Assembly (NCBI GenBank): GCA_003523185.1
Contig: DPGN01000021.1
Coordinates: forward strand, 1-64,000
Origin: Halieaceae bacterium
GTDB taxonomy: Bacteria; Pseudomonadota; Gammaproteobacteria; Pseudomonadales; Halieaceae
Reading direction: 5' to 3'
DNA: 64,000 bases
Part shown: piece after piece, positions 8,079 through 17,597 of the stretch
Position numbering within the stretch: position 1 is the stretch's first letter
How the letters are laid out: each line of letters opens with the position of its first letter
Program-made: the position numbers and the translations under genes
Notes under the pieces: generated by a model
The model's database searches: none
What the model saw: the letters and a program-made list of their open reading frames with translations, nothing else
Told to the model about the DNA's origin: nothing

Positions 8079-8984
8079 TTATTGATCATAAGCCACAATG
8101 TGGTCGGTCATCAGCCCCACGATTTGATCGTGGTACGACTCGGGCAGGTTGTGGCCCATTCCATCAATCAGGACAAACTTCGCCGCTGCAATTTGCTCGG
8201 CTGTGTGCACTCCGTGTGCCGGAGGGATTAGAGGGTCCTCTGAGCCATGAAGCACGAGTGTGGGCGCTGTAATTGTCTGTACCTCTTGGGTTCGATCTCC
8301 CGTTTTGAAGATGGCCATTAAATGACGCTCCATTGATTCCGGATGAAACCCGCGTGCGCGCATGAGCTCTTCTCGTGAGGCCTCAGCGTCACCACCAGCC
8401 AAGTCTCTTAGGTTATCCTCAGCTGCCGAGGAGGGCGGTGGAAGGTGAGGTGCAAAGGTCGTCGACATCACCGATGTCAGCGTTTTTATGCGGTTGGGAA
8501 AATTGGCAGCAAGCACCTGCGCAATCATGCCTCCCATCGAGACACCCATGACGTGCACCTGCTTGTGGCCCTCTGCATCGAGTACTGCAATGCTATCGCT
8601 CGCCATATCGTCGAGCGTGTAAGGCGCGTCAACTGAGAAGCCCAATTTGTATTTGAGTATTTGCCACCACACGGTGGGGGTGCCCCAGTCCGTGAAGAGA
8701 TCAGAGCCTCCCGTGTCACGGTTGTCGATGACAATGATCTCGAAGCCCTGCGACTCAACGTTCTGGATAAAGGCATCGCCCCAAGCTGACCCCGCCCCGC
8801 CGAGCCCCATGACGAGCAGTAACTTTGGGTTCGTATCGCTCTCATTGAAGACGCGGTAGGTAATGGACGTACCTTCCGAGTCTGCTGTTCGGACGGCGGC
8901 AGTATCGAGATAGTCTCGTGAGTAATCGGCCGCTGCATTAGCAACGGTGAAGACTGTTAAAAGGCCAAGTATCAGGTGTTTCAT
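8079..8984 (-). CDS. Secreted alpha/beta hydrolase
   Basis: 301 residues counted from ATG 8984. That start is chosen because a clean signal peptide (MKHLILGLLTVF, cleavage near ANAAA) begins there and AAAGG lies in front of it; the frame itself is open back to 9119. The catalytic triad is visible: nucleophile Ser in GVSMGG, Asp in HGSEDPLIP, and His in DGMGHNLP. The oxyanion-side motif is VMGLGGAGSAWG. The family includes esterases and lipases and proline-iminopeptidase-like hydrolases. The substrate is unknown. The NTF2-like gene follows on the same strand. Confidence 0.88.
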   Translation of the reverse strand: MKHLILGLLTVFTVANAAADYSRDYLDTAAVRTADSEGTSITYRVFNESDTNPKLLLVMGLGGAGSAWGDAFIQNVESQGFEIIVIDNRDTGGSDLFTDWGTPTVWWQILKYKLGFSVDAPYTLDDMASDSIAVLDAEGHKQVHVMGVSMGGMIAQVLAANFPNRIKTLTSVMSTTFAPHLPPPSSAAEDNLRDLAGGDAEASREELMRARGFHPESMERHLMAIFKTGDRTQEVQTITAPTLVLHGSEDPLIPPAHGVHTAEQIAAAKFVLIDGMGHNLPESYHDQIVGLMTDHIVAYDQ

Positions 8985-9133
8985 CGCATTTACCTTTGCG
9001 GGTGTGGTCACATCATAGTGCGCTTGAGGTCCCATGTGTGACCGTGTGTGGAAACTGTCGGCACATTCGCCCAACCACCTCGAGTAGAGTAGATGTTGGG
9101 AGTCGAAACGGGTTGCCAAGGTAGCCAGTTTGA

Positions 9134-10150
9134 GTGATTTTATTCTGTCTGTTCAATGCCAAGAGCCCGCAGCCTGTGAGTAGTCAGTCTCAGCCTAACG
9201 ATCATGACGGTCTTATCCACGCACTCAGACTAGATCACGCTGGTATGGCTTCCTCCATGGAAGCACCAGAGGCAACGGAGGGGACTTGGCTCCACTTCGA
9301 TGCGGGACAACCCTTGGTCACTGAGTGGTTGTCGGAACGCGGGGGATTGAATGCCATTGCGGTGGGTGCGCTTACCAGTGAGGAGACACGCCCTCGTGTT
9401 CTGCGGAGAGGCGATAATGTCATCGTCACGTTGCGTGGTGTTAACCGCCTGGTGGACGAGGGCGCCGAGGATATGGTGTCAGTCCGCATTTGGACGGATG
9501 GAACGCGCATCATTAGCGCTCGATTACGCCAGTTACCATCGACTGAGCGATTGGTGGCGCAACTGTCAGTAGGAGATGGACCGAGTTCCATTCCTGAACT
9601 CTTGGTGGACTGGATAGAAAATATTATCGACGACATGGCGGAGACCATGGCCAAACTTGAAGATGACCTGACGAAGGCAGAAACTGGCATCGATACGGAA
9701 CAGCCGGCACTCACTCGCCAGACAATTGTCGCTATCAGGAAGCGAGCATTGACGCTCCGCCGCTACATGGCACCTCAGCGAGAGGCGCTGACGCGATTGA
9801 GCACGGAAACGCCGACGTGGCTGGACGAATATTTCCGGGTCAGGCTTAGGGATATCACTGACAGGCTCATTCGGTACATCGAGGATCTCGATGAAATCCG
9901 TGATCGCGCGATCTTGGCGCAGGAAGAGCTTGCGGCTCGCTTGGCAGATGAAATGAATCGTAAAACCTACGTCTTTACGATTGTCGCAGTTGTCTTCTTG
10001 CCTCTCGGTTTTTTGACAGGTTTGCTTGGGGTCAATGTGGGGGGCGTGCCCGGGCTCGACGAGCCACAGGCATTTAGCTACCTCGTATTTTTATGTTGTG
10101 CCATTAGCGTCGGACTCTTGGGCTACTTCAAATGGCGCCGCTGGATGTGA
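9134..10150 (+). CDS. CorA/ZntB-family divalent cation transporter
   Basis: Inner-membrane metal-ion channel of the CorA superfamily. The long cytoplasmic N-terminal domain (about 1-230) ends in extended helices. The C-terminus has the two transmembrane helices (about 280-300 and 312-332), separated by the pore motif GVNVGGVPG. This is nearer to ZntB (zinc) than to the GMN-motif magnesium channels, although CorA proteins are also built this way. The start is uncertain: the frame opens with GTG at 9134, another GTG at 9176 has AAGAG about 10 bases before it, and the first ATG is only at 9245. The gene stands alone, convergent with the SDR at 10190. Confidence 0.85.
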   Translation: MILFCLFNAKSPQPVSSQSQPNDHDGLIHALRLDHAGMASSMEAPEATEGTWLHFDAGQPLVTEWLSERGGLNAIAVGALTSEETRPRVLRRGDNVIVTLRGVNRLVDEGAEDMVSVRIWTDGTRIISARLRQLPSTERLVAQLSVGDGPSSIPELLVDWIENIIDDMAETMAKLEDDLTKAETGIDTEQPALTRQTIVAIRKRALTLRRYMAPQREALTRLSTETPTWLDEYFRVRLRDITDRLIRYIEDLDEIRDRAILAQEELAARLADEMNRKTYVFTIVAVVFLPLGFLTGLLGVNVGGVPGLDEPQAFSYLVFLCCAISVGLLGYFKWRRWM

Positions 10151-10189
10151 CAGCGCGCCCTGTTTGACACGGTATCGCCACAATCGGAG

Positions 10190-10963
10190 CTATGAGGCGG
10201 TGAAGCCGCCATCGACCACCAGTTCCGAGCCCGTCATGAACGAGCTGTCATCAGAAAACAGGAAGACAGCCGCGGCAGCAATTTGATCTGGGTCTGCAAG
10301 ACCTAATAGCGCGCGCTCTGCGAGTCTAGCTGAGAACTGTTCGCCCTCTTCGGGCTCGAGCTGGGCAATGGCATTTTCCACCAGCGGCGTCTCTGCAAAT
10401 CCCGGGTGAATCGAATTAACTCGAATACCTGTCTCTCTCTCGGCAAGGTCGAGCGCTATGGATTTGGTCATTGTGCGTACGCCACCTTTTGATGCCGAGT
10501 AAGCTATGACCTTGGACGACGAGACCATGCCATAAATCGATGAGACATTAACGATGGCGCCTCCACCCGAAACTTCCATAAGTGGCGCACAGACTTTGCA
10601 TCCCAAGAACACGCCGAGCAGGTTGATATTGATGGTCCGCATGAAGCCATCTGTGGTCTCGGTCTCCAGGTTTCCGTTGACGGCAATTCCTGCGTTGTTC
10701 ATCACAAAGTGAAGTCCCTGTCCCTGGCTTGCAATGAGCTCAACCACCGAGATCCATTCACTTTCATTGACCACGTCGAGATGAACATAGGTGGCGCCAA
10801 TCTCTTCTGCGACTGACTCCCCGAGTTCGTCTTGGATATCCGCGATCCACACCGTGGCACCGTCGGCAATCATGCGTTTTGCTGTGGCCAGTCCGATACC
10901 TGATGCACCCCCGGAGATGAGCGCTGTTTTACTTTCAAACCGGCTACCTGAAAACGTCGTCAT
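10190..10963 (-). CDS. SDR family oxidoreductase
   Basis: Classical short-chain dehydrogenase/reductase, 257 residues. The Rossmann motif is GGASGIG (18-24), with D41 after the second strand favouring NAD(H), NNAG at 89-92, and catalytic S142, Y155 and K159 (YSASK). A terminal GSELVVDGGF is typical of the family. It probably oxidises a secondary alcohol or reduces a ketone; the substrate is not shown. It is a single gene with its 3' end facing the CorA-type transporter, separated by 39 bases. Confidence 0.9.
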   Translation of the reverse strand: MTTFSGSRFESKTALISGGASGIGLATAKRMIADGATVWIADIQDELGESVAEEIGATYVHLDVVNESEWISVVELIASQGQGLHFVMNNAGIAVNGNLETETTDGFMRTININLLGVFLGCKVCAPLMEVSGGGAIVNVSSIYGMVSSSKVIAYSASKGGVRTMTKSIALDLAERETGIRVNSIHPGFAETPLVENAIAQLEPEEGEQFSARLAERALLGLADPDQIAAAAVFLFSDDSSFMTGSELVVDGGFTAS

Positions 10964-11159
10964 GCTCTGTACCCTTTTCTTATTATTTGCGTTTTGAACA
11001 CATCATGCATTGATTTAGTTAGTGACGAAATGGGTAATGTAAATTTCTAGTCAAAGCAGGTTACGTCGGTGAAATTGATGCTGACCTGAGCACGCGGGTT
11101 GGCGTTAAATGAACGAGCGCGATGGTGATAACAAGAACGGCGTTGAGTTGAGAGTCAGT

Positions 11160-13193
11160 ATGTTGATACGAAAATCATTAAGTTTTGGCATTGCCGCGAT
11201 GGTATTTGCTCTAGGCGTTGCCAGTTATGCGGATGAAGAAACAGAGGATTCACCGTTTGCAATTGTGTCAGCCGAGGGCCCTCCACCGAGTCCACACGTA
11301 ATGGGTTGGATAGATTCTAGGAATTTGGAGAGCCTGAACGGGAGCTGGAAGTTTTTGGTTGACCCAATGCAAGTCGGCACACCCGGTAGCTTGTTTGGTG
11401 GATGGGCCACGACCCGAGCCCCCGAGAACGCCTACCAGCTAATTGAGTACAGCTACACCGATGCCGTTGATATTCGTGTGCCTGGCGACTTCAATACTCA
11501 GCTTGATGAGCTTTTATTTTATCGCGACACCGTGTGGTATCAGCGTCACTTTGATGCGGATCTTACCCAGAGCGGTCGTTATCACCTCTGGTTCGGCGGG
11601 GTGAACTTTGAAACGACAATTTATCTTAATGGTCATGCCGTTGCACATCACTCGGGCGGATATGTACCGTTTTCTGTCGATGTCACCGAACAACTTCAGG
11701 CCAACCAAAACGATCTAGTTATACGAGTAAATAACCGCTTAGGTGCTGACACAATCCCAACAGAGCGGACTGATTGGTGGCCTTACGGAGGGCTTACACG
11801 AGATGTCATGCTGGTGCATACCCCATCGGCGTTTATCGTAAATGCATCAATCCGACTGTCTGACGATCGATCGACGCTATCGGGGAATATCAAAACAAGC
11901 GGTATGAGCCTCGGCGAAGAAGTGGTTATTTCATTACCCGAATTAAATCTTCGGGTGGTTACGGCAATTGATGACAGTGGGACCGCAAGGTTTAGTATCC
12001 CCGCCGACGTGGAACTCTGGTCACCCGCAACCCCACGCTTGTACGACGTACTGATTACCTCAAAGAGTGATCGGATTTATGACCGAATTGGGTTCAGGAC
12101 CATAGAGACGAAGGGCACTCGTATTTTATTGAATGGAGAGCCCATCAAATTGAGAGGTATTTCGACCCACGAGGAGCCTATCGGACGTGATGGAGTGGCC
12201 TATTCGCGTTCTGACATGCGGGAACTCTTCAGCGAAGCAAAGCAATTGGGTGCGAATTTCGTTCGCGCTGCGCATTATCCGTATTCACGGCATGCAGCCA
12301 AAGTCGCTGATGAGCTGGGTCTTCTGCTATGGGAAGAGGTGCCGATTTATTGGAACATAAATTGGCAAAACCCTGAGACGCTCGAAATTGCCAGAGACCA
12401 AGTATCGCGGTTGGTTGAACGGGACTGGAATCGCGTGAGTGTGGTGGTGTGGTCAGTCGCTAACGAGACCCAATTTTCCCAGCCGCGAATGGCATTCCTA
12501 AAACGTTTAATCGACGATATTCGTAGCCTCGATAGCAGCAGGTTGATATCAGCGGCGCTACTAGGCGATACCGAGCGTGAATTGCAACACGTTGCGGCCC
12601 ACCTCGCTGCATATGGTTTGGAATCAGATATTCCTTCGGAAGCCGAGAAACAGATCTTTAGGCAGGTCCTTTCAGAGGCCCGGGAAAACACACCTGAACT
12701 GCATGGCCGATTTAATCTTGTGATCACAGATCCGCTAGGTGACCTTGTCGATTTAGTCAGTTACAACGAATACTTTGGCTGGTATTACGCACCGTTTATC
12801 GCCAATCAAACGGGAGTGAGCGAACGGACCTTGCGAAAACTCATGCTCGAGTTCATGCCAAACGTTACCCTAGGCTCAGTCTTCAATAAGCCTATGTTTA
12901 TTTCCGAGTTTGGCGCCGGTGCTAAGGCAGGAAAGCGAGGCGAAGGAGTGTGGACCGAGGATTACCAGGCCGAAGTCTATCGAGCGCAGATCAAAATGAT
13001 CGTAAATAGTCCTCAGGTTCAAGGTATGACTCCATGGATATTAAAGGACTTCAGAGCCATGCTTCGAACCTTGGGTGGTATTCAAGACTTCAGAAACCGA
13101 AAGGGATTAATTGATGAGAACGGTCGGCGTAAAGAGGCATTCCGAGTACTACAAGATTTTTACGCGAGTGAGTGGTCAGTAGAGAATCCCTAG
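11160..13193 (+). CDS. GH2 beta-glucuronidase-like glycoside hydrolase
   Basis: 677 residues from ATG 11160, chosen because a signal peptide (RKSLSFGIAAMVFALGVASYA) begins there; the frame is open from 11109. Domains in order: N-terminal jelly-roll sugar-binding domain (about 40-200), immunoglobulin-like domain (about 205-305), TIM barrel (about 310-660). Acid/base is E436 in VANETQ and nucleophile is E583 in ISEFGAG. The N-x-K motif that beta-glucuronidases use to hold the sugar carboxylate is present as N646-R-K648 followed by G. This argues for a uronic-acid substrate rather than galactose. The enzyme would act in the periplasm. The AGCS symporter gene lies downstream on the same strand but is not functionally tied to it by anything I can see. 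Confidence 0.85.
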   Translation: MLIRKSLSFGIAAMVFALGVASYADEETEDSPFAIVSAEGPPPSPHVMGWIDSRNLESLNGSWKFLVDPMQVGTPGSLFGGWATTRAPENAYQLIEYSYTDAVDIRVPGDFNTQLDELLFYRDTVWYQRHFDADLTQSGRYHLWFGGVNFETTIYLNGHAVAHHSGGYVPFSVDVTEQLQANQNDLVIRVNNRLGADTIPTERTDWWPYGGLTRDVMLVHTPSAFIVNASIRLSDDRSTLSGNIKTSGMSLGEEVVISLPELNLRVVTAIDDSGTARFSIPADVELWSPATPRLYDVLITSKSDRIYDRIGFRTIETKGTRILLNGEPIKLRGISTHEEPIGRDGVAYSRSDMRELFSEAKQLGANFVRAAHYPYSRHAAKVADELGLLLWEEVPIYWNINWQNPETLEIARDQVSRLVERDWNRVSVVVWSVANETQFSQPRMAFLKRLIDDIRSLDSSRLISAALLGDTERELQHVAAHLAAYGLESDIPSEAEKQIFRQVLSEARENTPELHGRFNLVITDPLGDLVDLVSYNEYFGWYYAPFIANQTGVSERTLRKLMLEFMPNVTLGSVFNKPMFISEFGAGAKAGKRGEGVWTEDYQAEVYRAQIKMIVNSPQVQGMTPWILKDFRAMLRTLGGIQDFRNRKGLIDENGRRKEAFRVLQDFYASEWSVENP

Positions 13194-13212
13194 GTAAGCC
13201 ACAGCATTGCGC

Positions 13213-13278
13213 CTGTGTAATAGGGGTAATGGTGCCTGACGACTATCTTTGCGGGTTATAGATGCGGCGATTACACAG
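13213..13278. repeat. 9-bp perfect inverted repeat before the AGCS symporter gene
   Basis: CTGTGTAAT at 13213-13221 is the exact reverse complement of ATTACACAG at 13270-13278, with 48 bases between. The second arm ends a few bases before AAGAGAG, the likely ribosome binding site of the symporter. It could be an operator pair or a leader stem. I looked for glycine-riboswitch core sequences here and did not find them. Confidence 0.4.
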
Positions 13279-13296
13279 TGAATAAGAGAGTTTGGG

Positions 13297-14649
13297 ATGG
13301 GTTTTGAGCAGTTAGAGGCTTGGTCAATCGCATTTGCGGACGCGGTATGGGGCCTTCCTATGGTGGCTCTGTTGCTTGGGGGCGGAGCCTTCTTCCTAAT
13401 CGTATCGAGGGCCATGCCGTATCGATATCTAGGCCATGCTTTTGCCGTCATGTCAGGGCGCTATGATACCCCCGATGAGGCGGGGGAGCTGTCGCACTTC
13501 CAGGCGCTCGCGGCCGCACTCTCCAATACCATGGGTTTGGGCAATATTGCGGGCGTCGCACTCGCGATTGTTGCCGGCGGTCCGGGCGCCGTGTTCTGGA
13601 TGTGGATGTCCGCTGTCGTTGGCATCGCAACAAAGTTCTTTACCTGCTCGCTTGGCGTTATGTACCGCGGGCTGGATAGTGCCGGCAATTTACAGGGCGG
13701 CCCCATGTACGTCATCCGCGAGGCCTTGCCGCGTGGCTTTTATCCGCTCGCGGTTCTATTTTCCGTTGCTGGCCTTATCGGCACACTGCCCATGTTTCAG
13801 GCCAATCAATTAACGGCATTGATTGGTCAGACGGTATTCGATGGCGCACCGCCGGCGTGGTCTGGTCTGGCCACGGGCCTAGTTCTCGCGGTGTTGGTAG
13901 GTACGGTTATCTTTGGGGGGTTACCACGCGTCGCGATGGTGGCTGTTCGGTCATTGCCTGCAATGGTTATTGTCTACGTGACAATGACGCTCTACGTCGT
14001 TTTGACCCACCTCGGAGAAGTGCCATCACTTTTATGGCTCATTGTATCTGAAGCGTTTAATCCTACGGCGGTGGGTGGTGGATTTGTGGGCATCATGCTC
14101 ATCGGGGTGAGCCGCGGTGTTTTCTCTAATGAAGCAGGCGTTGGTACCGAGGTGATGGCGCATGGAGCGGCGAAGACCAATGAGCCCATTCGCGAGGGAA
14201 TGGTGGCCACCCTGGGACCCATTTTCGATACCTTGCTCGTGTGTACCTGTACGGCGCTTGTCATTTTGCTTGCAGGCCAGTGGCAGAACCCGGGGGAGCT
14301 GTCGGGCATCACGCTCACCGCCAATGCAGTACAGAACGAAATGGGGACGGTGGGGCTGCTAGCACTCGGGTTTGTTGCGCTCATACTCAGCACTACAACG
14401 ATGTTCACCGGTTGGTATTTCGGTGCTAAGTGTTTCGGATTTCTGGCGGGTGCCGAGTGGCAGCCGTACTTTCGATGGTTCTTTATCGCTGCTGTTATCT
14501 TCGGCGCCAGCGTCAGCGTCGATGTCGTCTTCAATCTCATTTCGGGCAGTTATGGCCTGATGGCGCTTCCCACCATGGTCAGCACCATTATTTTGGCGCC
14601 CAAAGTGATGACCGCTGCTCGAGACTATTTCCGCAGGCTCGAGTCATAG
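13297..14649 (+). CDS. Sodium/alanine (AGCS family) amino-acid symporter
   Basis: 450-residue inner-membrane transporter with about eleven hydrophobic segments. Family signatures are visible: ALSNTMGLGNIAGVALAIVAGGPGAVFWMWMSA near residues 70-105, GGPMYVI, and FSNEAGVGTEVMAHGAAKT in the middle (the GxG[S/T]-type AGCS motif). Members import alanine or glycine with sodium. The ribosome site AAGAGAG lies before the ATG. A small two-helix membrane protein follows 60 bases downstream on the same strand and may be cotranscribed. Confidence 0.93.
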   Translation: MGFEQLEAWSIAFADAVWGLPMVALLLGGGAFFLIVSRAMPYRYLGHAFAVMSGRYDTPDEAGELSHFQALAAALSNTMGLGNIAGVALAIVAGGPGAVFWMWMSAVVGIATKFFTCSLGVMYRGLDSAGNLQGGPMYVIREALPRGFYPLAVLFSVAGLIGTLPMFQANQLTALIGQTVFDGAPPAWSGLATGLVLAVLVGTVIFGGLPRVAMVAVRSLPAMVIVYVTMTLYVVLTHLGEVPSLLWLIVSEAFNPTAVGGGFVGIMLIGVSRGVFSNEAGVGTEVMAHGAAKTNEPIREGMVATLGPIFDTLLVCTCTALVILLAGQWQNPGELSGITLTANAVQNEMGTVGLLALGFVALILSTTTMFTGWYFGAKCFGFLAGAEWQPYFRWFFIAAVIFGASVSVDVVFNLISGSYGLMALPTMVSTIILAPKVMTAARDYFRRLES

Positions 14650-14709
14650 TGCACTCGCTTTTTTGCATGATGACGGGTAGCGTTAAATGAGAATAAGTGG
14701 AAATAAACT

Positions 14710-14988
14710 ATGAGCGACGACATCAACCTTGATGGAATAGTGCTGAAGCGCGATACGGGCGTGCAGGACTTAGTGAAGTGGGTCGGTTACCTGTTGATTC
14801 TGGTAGGCATTGTCTCGGGCTTTGCGATGCCTGGTGTGCTAGTCAATCATGCGGCTGAGTTAGTGGCCGTACTGGGTTTTATTGGCACGCTGACGTTTGT
14901 TGCATCCGGTGCTTTGTTTCTTGCACTTGCCAAGATCATCGAGCTGTTGCGTGAGATCCGCGATGCCAACCACACCATTGTCGACTGA
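14710..14988 (+). CDS. Small two-helix membrane protein of unknown function
   Basis: 92 residues with a soluble N-terminus (about 1-22), two transmembrane helices (about 24-42 and 49-75) and a charged amphipathic tail. I do not recognise a family. Its position just after the AGCS symporter gene suggests an accessory role, but this is inference. Confidence 0.6.
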   Translation: MSDDINLDGIVLKRDTGVQDLVKWVGYLLILVGIVSGFAMPGVLVNHAAELVAVLGFIGTLTFVASGALFLALAKIIELLREIRDANHTIVD

Positions 14989-15109
14989 CCGAACAGTCTG
15001 GTGACGGGGGGTTGAGCTCACCAAGGTTTCTGTTCATAACGTGCACTAAAAGCGCCATTAGTTTTTGAAAGGAGTAGTTTGAGGCACTCAAAACCTCAAC
15101 GTCACAAGT

Positions 15110-16468
15110 ATGTTGCGTATTTTTCTTGCCATTGTCGTTATCGCTGCCTCAGCCGCACTATGGGTGCTGCACGGCGCAGCAAAAATTGGTGTGGGTTATT
15201 CCGCAAAACAATTGTGTTCCGGTGTCTTTGTAAGCCACCTACCGTCCGACTTTGTGCTTGAAAAGGACATTGTCCCCAGATTGAAAACCGTTGCCGGCAT
15301 GGATCGATTCGCCAAAGCCAAGGTTGGCGAGACGTCGGCAACTGTATCCATACTGACTGCAACAGCTACGGCGAGCTATCGCGATGGTTACGGATGCACA
15401 CTTCACGCTGAAGAAACCTCGAACCCCGAGGCACTTCAGCAGGAGCGAGTTGAACGCAGCGTCACCACCGAGATAGTTGAATCAAGCAACCCCGTTGTCG
15501 AGTCGGCGATTGATGCGTTATTTGAGGAGCTCCCCGGCGGCGGGAGAAACACCTTGGCCGTCTTGATTATGCAGGGCGGAGAGATCGTCTCTGAGCGCTA
15601 TGCTGCGCCGGTGGGTCCCCGGACCCGCCTTCAGGGCTGGTCAATGAACAAAAGTCTCATGGCCTCACTGGTGGGTATTCAGGTTGAGCGGGGTGCGATT
15701 GATCTTTCGATGCCAGTTAAAGAGCGACTCTTGGCATTGGGAATACCAGAATCTGAGGTGTCTAAGGTGGATGATGCGCTTACGCTCGAGCACCTAATTA
15801 CCATGGCGAGCGGGCTCGATTTCGATGAGCGCTATTTACCCGGTGATGACGTTACCGAAATGCTTTATGGCGGCGTACCCATGTGGCAGGTTCCGCTGGC
15901 GCAGGGCCATCGAGTAGCTCCGGGACAAGAGTTTGTGTATTCCAGCGGCGATACCAATGTGGTCTCGTATTTGTGGCAGGCCTCGCTGGAGGGAGAAGCC
16001 TACGCAGACTGGATTGATCGGGAGGTCAATCAGCGGTTGGGACTCGACAACCCGTTGCTCGAGCCCGATATCAGCGGTGTACAGGTGGGTTCTAGTTTTG
16101 CTTACCTGACGGCTCGTGATTGGGCTAAGTACGGTCAGTGGTGGCTGGATGCTTGGCATGGGCGTGATGCAGTTTTATCGAGCGACTGGCAACAGCTTGC
16201 TGCAGCACCCAGTGCTACCGCAGATTTCTATGGCTTGAGCTTCTGGTTGAACACGCACTTTAGGGACTATCCCGGATTACCCGAAAATACGTTTCACGCC
16301 GGTGGCAATTCGGGCCAGTTCGTTATCGTGGCGCCGGAGGCCGAGCTCGTCATTGTCAGGCTGGGTTTGACGCTTGATGAGTCAGCGGTTGCATTGGCAG
16401 AGCCGCTTGCAGACATTTATGCCGAGCTAATCAAGCCCGAACCCCTAGCGATTAACGTCAACCAATAA
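15110..16468 (+). CDS. Membrane-anchored serine hydrolase of the beta-lactamase fold
   Basis: 452 residues. It begins with a hydrophobic signal anchor (about 2-20). A region of about 110 residues (30-140) precedes the beta-lactamase/6-aminohexanoate-dimer-hydrolase-like domain (about 145-440). The nucleophile motif is S178-M-N-K181 in GWSMNKS, the second motif is Y-S-S in FVYSSGDTN, and the third is HAGGNSG. Close relatives hydrolyse amide or ester bonds; the substrate is unknown. No strong ribosome site precedes the ATG. The last 24 bases overlap the 3' end of the AcuI-like gene on the other strand. Confidence 0.85.
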   Translation: MLRIFLAIVVIAASAALWVLHGAAKIGVGYSAKQLCSGVFVSHLPSDFVLEKDIVPRLKTVAGMDRFAKAKVGETSATVSILTATATASYRDGYGCTLHAEETSNPEALQQERVERSVTTEIVESSNPVVESAIDALFEELPGGGRNTLAVLIMQGGEIVSERYAAPVGPRTRLQGWSMNKSLMASLVGIQVERGAIDLSMPVKERLLALGIPESEVSKVDDALTLEHLITMASGLDFDERYLPGDDVTEMLYGGVPMWQVPLAQGHRVAPGQEFVYSSGDTNVVSYLWQASLEGEAYADWIDREVNQRLGLDNPLLEPDISGVQVGSSFAYLTARDWAKYGQWWLDAWHGRDAVLSSDWQQLAAAPSATADFYGLSFWLNTHFRDYPGLPENTFHAGGNSGQFVIVAPEAELVIVRLGLTLDESAVALAEPLADIYAELIKPEPLAINVNQ

Positions 16469-17428
16469 GCGACCGGTCACTTTTCCTGCCAGCACGTCTG
16501 GTGCGACATCGTTGACATCGGATAACCCGATTTCAGTGACCATGCTTTCGAGTCGCTCAAGATCCATGTCACGAGCTAATCGAGCCCAGGCAGCCAGACG
16601 CGGCCCGCTCGGTGCCATGACACTATCAACGCCACGTAAAACAACGCCTCTCAGGATAAACGGCATGACCGTAGCTGGTAGCGCCGCACTTTCCGCAAGG
16701 CCGCAGGCTGTGACGACACCACCATAGCGGGTCTGTGCACAGGCGTTTGCCAGGGTGTTACCACCGACCGCGTCGACGACCCCTGCCCATTGCTCCGCCT
16801 GCAGTGGTTTGCCTGCCTCGGAGAGTGTGTTGCGCTCAATAATCGATGTCGCGCCAAGGTTCTTGAGGTAATCGGCAGCGTCAGGTTTCCCAGTGGACGC
16901 AGCGACCGAGAATCCTCGGGCGGCCAGCAGCGCAACCGCCACACTTCCTACGCCGCCGCTGGCACCGGTGACAAGGATGTCGCCATGGTCAGGCGTGACC
17001 CCTTGTGCCTCGAGCGCATCTACACAAAGCGAAGCGGTGTAGCCGGCTGTTCCAATGGCCATTGCATGACGGGTGCTGATATTTTGCGGCAGCTTCACCA
17101 GAAAGCTCGCCGGCACGCGCGCGTACTGGGCGAGTCCGCCTGAGTGACCTTCACCCATGCCCCAACCGTTAACTACCACGCGATCACCCACCTGCCAGTC
17201 AGGGTCATCACTCTCCTCAATGACTCCCGCTAGATCGATGCCCGGTACCAGAGGGTATTTCCTGATGATGGGCGCAGTCGCGGTCACCGCCAACGCATCT
17301 TTGTAGTTGATGGTGCTGTAATCCACCTTGATCAGTACGCCTGAGTCGGCAAGTGCGCCTTTATCGATTTGCGTGACAGCGACCGTGTGCTGGTCGTTGT
17401 CCTTGGTGGCGAGCAATGCGTTAAACAT
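16445..17428 (-). CDS. acuI: Acryloyl-CoA reductase / YhdH-type quinone oxidoreductase
   Basis: 327-residue NADPH-dependent medium-chain dehydrogenase/reductase without zinc. Substrate-domain motifs are KVDYSTINYKDALAVT and PLVPGIDLAGVIEES, followed by GDRVVVNGWGMGEGHSGGLAQYARV and the nucleotide-binding GASGGVGS (about 154-161). These are diagnostic of the AcuI/YhdH group, which reduces acryloyl-CoA to propionyl-CoA in DMSP and 3-hydroxypropionate metabolism and so removes a toxic electrophile. No DMSP lyase is seen in this window. The 3' end overlaps the convergent serine hydrolase by 24 bases. Confidence 0.85.
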   Translation of the reverse strand: MFNALLATKDNDQHTVAVTQIDKGALADSGVLIKVDYSTINYKDALAVTATAPIIRKYPLVPGIDLAGVIEESDDPDWQVGDRVVVNGWGMGEGHSGGLAQYARVPASFLVKLPQNISTRHAMAIGTAGYTASLCVDALEAQGVTPDHGDILVTGASGGVGSVAVALLAARGFSVAASTGKPDAADYLKNLGATSIIERNTLSEAGKPLQAEQWAGVVDAVGGNTLANACAQTRYGGVVTACGLAESAALPATVMPFILRGVVLRGVDSVMAPSGPRLAAWARLARDMDLERLESMVTEIGLSDVNDVAPDVLAGKVTGRLLVDVNR

Positions 17429-17597
17429 GGGTGATACCTCGAGTTTGTTTGGTTCTTATGATTGAGAATGCGCAGTGCAGAGAGTACGCGATATCGATCT
17501 AAAAGAGATTACTTTTGGCGGATCTGTGCGTGCACTGGGTTGTGATTGCTCATTTCGGAAGGGCTGGTGTTATGGTGAGCAAAAAAGGATAAGCACC

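Noticed and set aside
13194..13296. Possible glycine riboswitch before the AGCS symporter
   Set aside because: The conserved core sequences of the glycine aptamer are not present; only a 9-bp inverted repeat is seen.
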